DNA of 64,000 bases. Source: Nocardioides sp. Iso805N. Lineage in GTDB: Bacteria > Actinomycetota > Actinomycetes > Propionibacteriales > Nocardioidaceae. A program made the position numbers and the translations under genes. Shown piece after piece: positions 61,341-64,000 of this stretch (the stretch's first letter is position 1; the number at the start of each line of letters is the position of its first letter). The stretch lies in the NCBI RefSeq assembly GCF_000364605.1, contig NZ_KB822575.1, positions 730,237-794,236 of the forward strand, read 5' to 3'. The notes under the pieces were generated by a model. The model was not told the origin of the DNA. It searched no databases and saw only the letters and a program-made list of their open reading frames with translations.

Positions 61341-62324
61341 TCACGTACGCCGCTCCGGCCGCACCACGAACGGCTGCAGTCGCGAGTAGCCCTTCACCGA
61401 CGTACGCCGCAGACGCGTCACGTCCAGCCCGCCCACGTCACGCAGTGCGTTCGCGGCGTGCTCGTCGACCAGCAGCGCATCCGGCCGGGCGATGGAGGTC
61501 AGCCTCGAGGCGATGTTGACCGTCGGCCCGAAGACGTCGCCGAGCCGGCTGACGACCTCGCCGTACGCCAGGCCGGCACGCACCTGCGGGAACGGGCTGT
61601 CCTCGTCGGCGCCGAGCGCGCAGATGGCCAGGGCCGTCATGGCGGCGTCCAGCACGGTGTCGGCGACGAAGAGCACCGCGTCGCCGAGGGTCTTGATCAC
61701 CCGGCCGCCGCGCTCGACGATCAGCGCCGTGCAGGCGTCCTCGAACTCCTCCAGCCAGGCCACCAGCTCCTCCTCGGTCAGCGACTTGCTGCGCGAGGTG
61801 TAGCCGACGATGTCGACGAAGCAGACCGCCGAGGGTGCCGCGGGGGCGCCGGAGAAGGCGACCAGGCCGCGGTTGCTGGCCGAGAGCAGGTGCCGGCGCC
61901 AGATGTAGGTCTGGAGGTACTCCACCCGCGGCAGCACCTCGCCGGCCAGCATCGCCAGCGACTCGACATCGGTCAGCGCGCGCTCGCGGGCCAGATCGGC
62001 CAGCAGGGCGGTCTGCCACTCGGCGAGCCGCGCGAAGGAGCGCCCCCACGTCCGGACCAGCGCCGCCTGCCGGTCCTCGTTGAGCACCCCCTCCTCGCGC
62101 AGGTCGGCGCTCATCCGCAGCGCCTTCACGTCGGCCTGGGCGAAGGCGACCACGTCGTCCTCGACGTGGGCGAAGCCGAGCTCGCGCCAGAGCTCGAGGG
62201 CGAGGTCGATGCTCACGCCCGCCTGCTCGGCCACCTGCCGCCGCGTCAGGCTCGGCGTCTCCCCCAGCAGGTAGCCCTCGACGAGCTCGACGAGACTGTC
62301 GAGCTCGGCCGCCTCCTCGCTCAC
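61341..62324 (-). CDS. Class III adenylate/guanylate cyclase
   Basis: 327 residues. The N-terminal 150 residues are helical, like the regulatory domain of the pH-sensing cyclase Rv1264. The C-terminal class III catalytic domain has the first metal Asp in VCFVDIVGYTSRS, the second in VIKTLGDAVLFVA, and the transition-state Asn/Arg pair in VNIASRL. It makes a cyclic nucleotide, most likely cAMP. GTG start overlaps the stop of the cNMP-binding gene by 4 bp (GTGA), so the two are translationally coupled. Confidence 0.9.
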   Translation of the reverse strand: MSEEAAELDSLVELVEGYLLGETPSLTRRQVAEQAGVSIDLALELWRELGFAHVEDDVVAFAQADVKALRMSADLREEGVLNEDRQAALVRTWGRSFARLAEWQTALLADLARERALTDVESLAMLAGEVLPRVEYLQTYIWRRHLLSASNRGLVAFSGAPAAPSAVCFVDIVGYTSRSKSLTEEELVAWLEEFEDACTALIVERGGRVIKTLGDAVLFVADTVLDAAMTALAICALGADEDSPFPQVRAGLAYGEVVSRLGDVFGPTVNIASRLTSIARPDALLVDEHAANALRDVGGLDVTRLRRTSVKGYSRLQPFVVRPERRT

Positions 62325-62695
62325 TGACCGCCGAAGCGCTCGGCCGCGACCTTCTCCAGCGCGTCGTGGAACGACGGCATCTCGACGGAGAGCCGCTGCA
62401 GGACCTGCGGGGTGAGGTGGATCAGCTCGAGCGGCGTGAGCGCAACGATCGAGGCGTTGCGCAGCTTCTGGTTGAGGATCGCCGCCTCGCCGATGATGTC
62501 GCCCGGGCCGGCCTGCGCGATCTCCTCGCCGTCACGGCGCACGCTGACGGTGCCTTGCAGGATGATGTACGCCTTGTCCGCCGGGGTGGACTCCCAGATC
62601 GGGGACCAGCCCTGAGGGAGGTTCACCACGGTGCCTGAGCCGCTGATCTTGGCGATCTCGGCCGGCTTGAACATGGAGAAGAAGGTGTCGCCCAC
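62321..62695 (-). CDS. Stand-alone cyclic nucleotide-binding domain protein
   Basis: 124 residues, a single CRP-like cNMP-binding barrel with no DNA-binding domain. GTVVNLPQGWSPIWESTPAD, AYIILQGTVSVRRDGEEIAQ and the phosphate cassette GDIIGEAAILNQKLRNASI, where Glu is retained but the usual Arg-Thr/Ser-Ala end differs. GTG 62695 has AAGGGG 5 bases upstream; the longer open frame is antisense to the next gene. First gene of a two-gene unit with the cyclase, so it may sense or feed back on its product. Confidence 0.85.
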   Translation of the reverse strand: MGDTFFSMFKPAEIAKISGSGTVVNLPQGWSPIWESTPADKAYIILQGTVSVRRDGEEIAQAGPGDIIGEAAILNQKLRNASIVALTPLELIHLTPQVLQRLSVEMPSFHDALEKVAAERFGGQ

Positions 62696-62716
62696 GGATG
62701 CCCCTTCGTGTGACTC

Positions 62717-62730
62717 GGAGTTACAACTCC
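62717..62730. promoter_or_regulatory. Palindrome upstream of the cNMP-binding/cyclase operon
   Basis: GGAGTT-AC-AACTCC, a perfect 6-bp inverted repeat with 2-bp centre, 22 bp before the GTG of the cNMP-binding gene, in a 56-bp gap. The position suits an operator; no known family is assigned. Confidence 0.4.
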
Positions 62731-62751
62731 AACGAAGCATGCCGGTCGGGG

Positions 62752-63357
62752 CTACGAGGCGACAACCTCCACGAGCGTGTAGATGCCGAGAACCAGGCAG
62801 ATCCCGGCGCCGATGAAGTGCAGCAGGTGGAGCGAGATCCACCTCAGCAGCTGCTTGCCGACGATCACCGCGAGGCCGCTGACCGCCAGCAGCGCGGCCA
62901 GCGAGCCGATGAAGATCGACAGCGGCTCCTTGTACTTGGCGACCAGCGAGATGGTCAGCAGCTGCGACAGGTCGCCCCACTCGGCGGCGAAGAGCACCAT
63001 GAAGGCGGCGAGGATCTGGCGGGCGCCGTTGGTCGGCTTCGCCTTCTCGGCGTACTCCTCCTCGTCCTCCTCGGCGTTCTGGTGGCTGCGGCCCTCCTTG
63101 AACAGCAGCACCGCGCCGGCGAGGAAGATCAGGCCGGCGATGGTGTGGATCAGGTCCTTGGGCAGCAGCGAGGCGACGCCACCCGCGACGACCGCCAGGA
63201 TCGTCTGTACGGCGAAGGCCAGGCCGACGCCGATCCACACGTAGAGCGGCTTGTACTTCGTGGCCAGCACGAGGGTTGCCAGGAAGGTCTTGTCGGGCAG
63301 CTCGACGATGAAGATGGAGAAGAAGGCGAGCGCGATCAGGCCGATGTCCACCGCCAT
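62752..63357 (-). CDS. GDT1/TMEM165 (UPF0016) family cation transporter
   Basis: 201 residues, six membrane helices in two inverted repeats. The paired motifs are VELPDKTFLATLVL (first half) and AEWGDLSQLLTISLVAKY (second half), with an acidic loop between (AEEDEEEYAEK). Relatives transport Mn2+ or Ca2+, often exporting Mn2+. The first motif has Pro where the consensus has Gly. ATG start. The gap to the divergent VOC gene is only 66 bp, too short for a yybP-ykoY riboswitch, and none is seen. Confidence 0.88.
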   Translation of the reverse strand: MAVDIGLIALAFFSIFIVELPDKTFLATLVLATKYKPLYVWIGVGLAFAVQTILAVVAGGVASLLPKDLIHTIAGLIFLAGAVLLFKEGRSHQNAEEDEEEYAEKAKPTNGARQILAAFMVLFAAEWGDLSQLLTISLVAKYKEPLSIFIGSLAALLAVSGLAVIVGKQLLRWISLHLLHFIGAGICLVLGIYTLVEVVAS

Positions 63358-63423
63358 AACCTAGAGCCCGGACTTCACCTTCACCCCATTGAGGTTGTCA
63401 GACCTCGGGTGTGAACTGGCCTC

Positions 63424-64000
63424 ATGCCCACTTTCGACTCCTACGCGCAGGGAACGCCCTGCTACGTCGAGCTCACGACCCCCGACACGAGTGCCGCCAA
63501 GGCGTTCTACGGCGAGCTCTTCGGCTGGTCGCTGGCCGACAGGCCAGTGGGCGAGAACGGCGAGACCTATGTCACCGTCGCGGTCGAGGGCGATGCGGTC
63601 GCCGGCATCTCCAGCCAGATGCCCGAGCTGGCCGGCCACCCCGCCTTCTGGGGCGTCTTCCTGGCGGTCGACGACGTCGACGCCACGGTCGCGGCCGTGC
63701 CGACCGCTGGCGGCAAGGTCGACGCCGAGCCGTTCGACGTGAGGGACCTCGGCCGGATGGCCGCGATCCAGGACCCGACCGGCGCGCGGGTCAACCTGTG
63801 GGAAGCGCGCAGCGCCATCGGCACGGAGCGGGCCAACGAGCCCGGGACGCCGATCTGGAACGAGCTGGTCAGCCCCGACATCGAGACCGCGACCGGGTTC
63901 TACGCCGAGCTGCTGGGCGTGACCTGGGAGGACGCCCCGGTGGCCGAGGACTCGGTGCTGGCGTCCTACAAGATGCTGCAAGTCGACGGCCGAGCCGTCG
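63424..64000 (+). CDS. VOC family (glyoxalase-like) protein, partial at window end
   Basis: The first 192 codons are open to the window edge with no stop. It has two tandem VOC modules: the first begins GTPCYVELTTPDTSAAKAFY and ends GARVNLWEA; the second begins with TPIWNELVSPDIETATGFYA. Such two-module proteins of about 260 residues are glyoxalase / bleomycin-resistance-like proteins, mostly of unknown substrate. ATG start, divergent from the GDT1-type gene. Confidence 0.85.
   Translation, partial: MPTFDSYAQGTPCYVELTTPDTSAAKAFYGELFGWSLADRPVGENGETYVTVAVEGDAVAGISSQMPELAGHPAFWGVFLAVDDVDATVAAVPTAGGKVDAEPFDVRDLGRMAAIQDPTGARVNLWEARSAIGTERANEPGTPIWNELVSPDIETATGFYAELLGVTWEDAPVAEDSVLASYKMLQVDGRAV

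Noticed and set aside
62708..62724. CRP-like site TGTGA ... TTACA before the cNMP-binding gene
   Set aside because: The half-sites are 7 bp apart instead of 6 and the second half is imperfect; the GGAGTT palindrome explains the symmetry better.
62752..63357. ELPDKT in place of the E-x-G-D-K-T consensus in the GDT1-type transporter, as an inactivating change
   Set aside because: The Pro variant appears to be a normal form in actinobacterial members as far as I recall, and the acidic and Lys/Thr residues are kept.
63358..63423. Possible yybP-ykoY manganese riboswitch before the GDT1-type gene
   Set aside because: The divergent gap is only 66 bp and shows none of the paired elements; too short for the class.

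Overview
This 64 kb window is dense, very GC-rich actinobacterial chromosome, most like Nocardioides or a close relative (Nocardioidaceae). The signs are strong GC bias at third codon positions, frequent GTG starts, several flavin/F420 luciferase-like oxidoreductases, an ECF41-type sigma factor, an Rv1264-like cyclase, DUF2332, DUF5926 and AbiEi/DUF559 proteins, and many apparently leaderless genes. I count 56 protein genes; the last runs off the right edge. I see no rRNA, tRNA, CRISPR array, transposase or phage gene.

Layout. 1-8.75 kb: a likely organosulfur-scavenging divergon, with an amino-acid ABC importer facing an N-acetyltransferase and four luciferase-like monooxygenases. 8.8-12.7 kb: a Baeyer-Villiger type flavoprotein, an AurF-type diiron oxygenase, a TetR regulator and a small charged protein. 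12.9-18.2 kb: a fatty-acid beta-oxidation regulon (acyl-CoA dehydrogenase, MerR regulator, thiolase, FadB-like fusion) in which matching inverted repeats sit inside two promoters. 18.4-23.6 kb: a second amino-acid ABC importer, a FadH-like 2,4-dienoyl-CoA reductase and a HIT protein. 23.6-31.4 kb: GH1 glycosidase, pirin, LuxR-type regulator, DUF2332, succinate-semialdehyde dehydrogenase and a lipoprotein penicillin-binding protein. 31.4-36.5 kb: DEAD-box helicase, a 45-residue protein with a repeat-rich leader, YceI, and a DUF3311/sodium-solute symporter pair behind a CRP-like site.

36.6-46.4 kb: M3 peptidase, an MFS exporter, a DinB protein, an F420-type oxidoreductase, an ECF41 sigma factor with its own promoter, and a pseudouridine catabolism operon (tetR-psuK-psuG) divergent from a DHA2 transporter. 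46.5-50.8 kb: a TetR-controlled divergon with a 2-hydroxy-acid oxidase and a YibE/F membrane protein on one side and a diiron fatty-acid hydroxylase on the other. 50.8-54.3 kb: three overlapping sulfotransferase-like genes, the middle one apparently without the PAPS-binding loop. 54.2-64 kb: housekeeping genes (EcsC, Aat, rhodanese, Fpg/Nei, GDPD, LLM oxidoreductase, DUF5926), an AbiEi/DUF559 gene bracketed by two identical 45-bp hairpin repeats, a two-gene cyclic-nucleotide module (stand-alone cNMP-binding protein plus class III cyclase), a GDT1-type transporter and a partial VOC protein.

Two features recur. More than a dozen genes lack a Shine-Dalgarno and have a -10 like box (TANNNT or CACAAT) ending 6-8 bases before the start codon, which points to leaderless transcripts. 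Many transcription units end in unusually long perfect or near-perfect hairpins without a T-run. All functions are inferred from reading the sequence; no database search was run.
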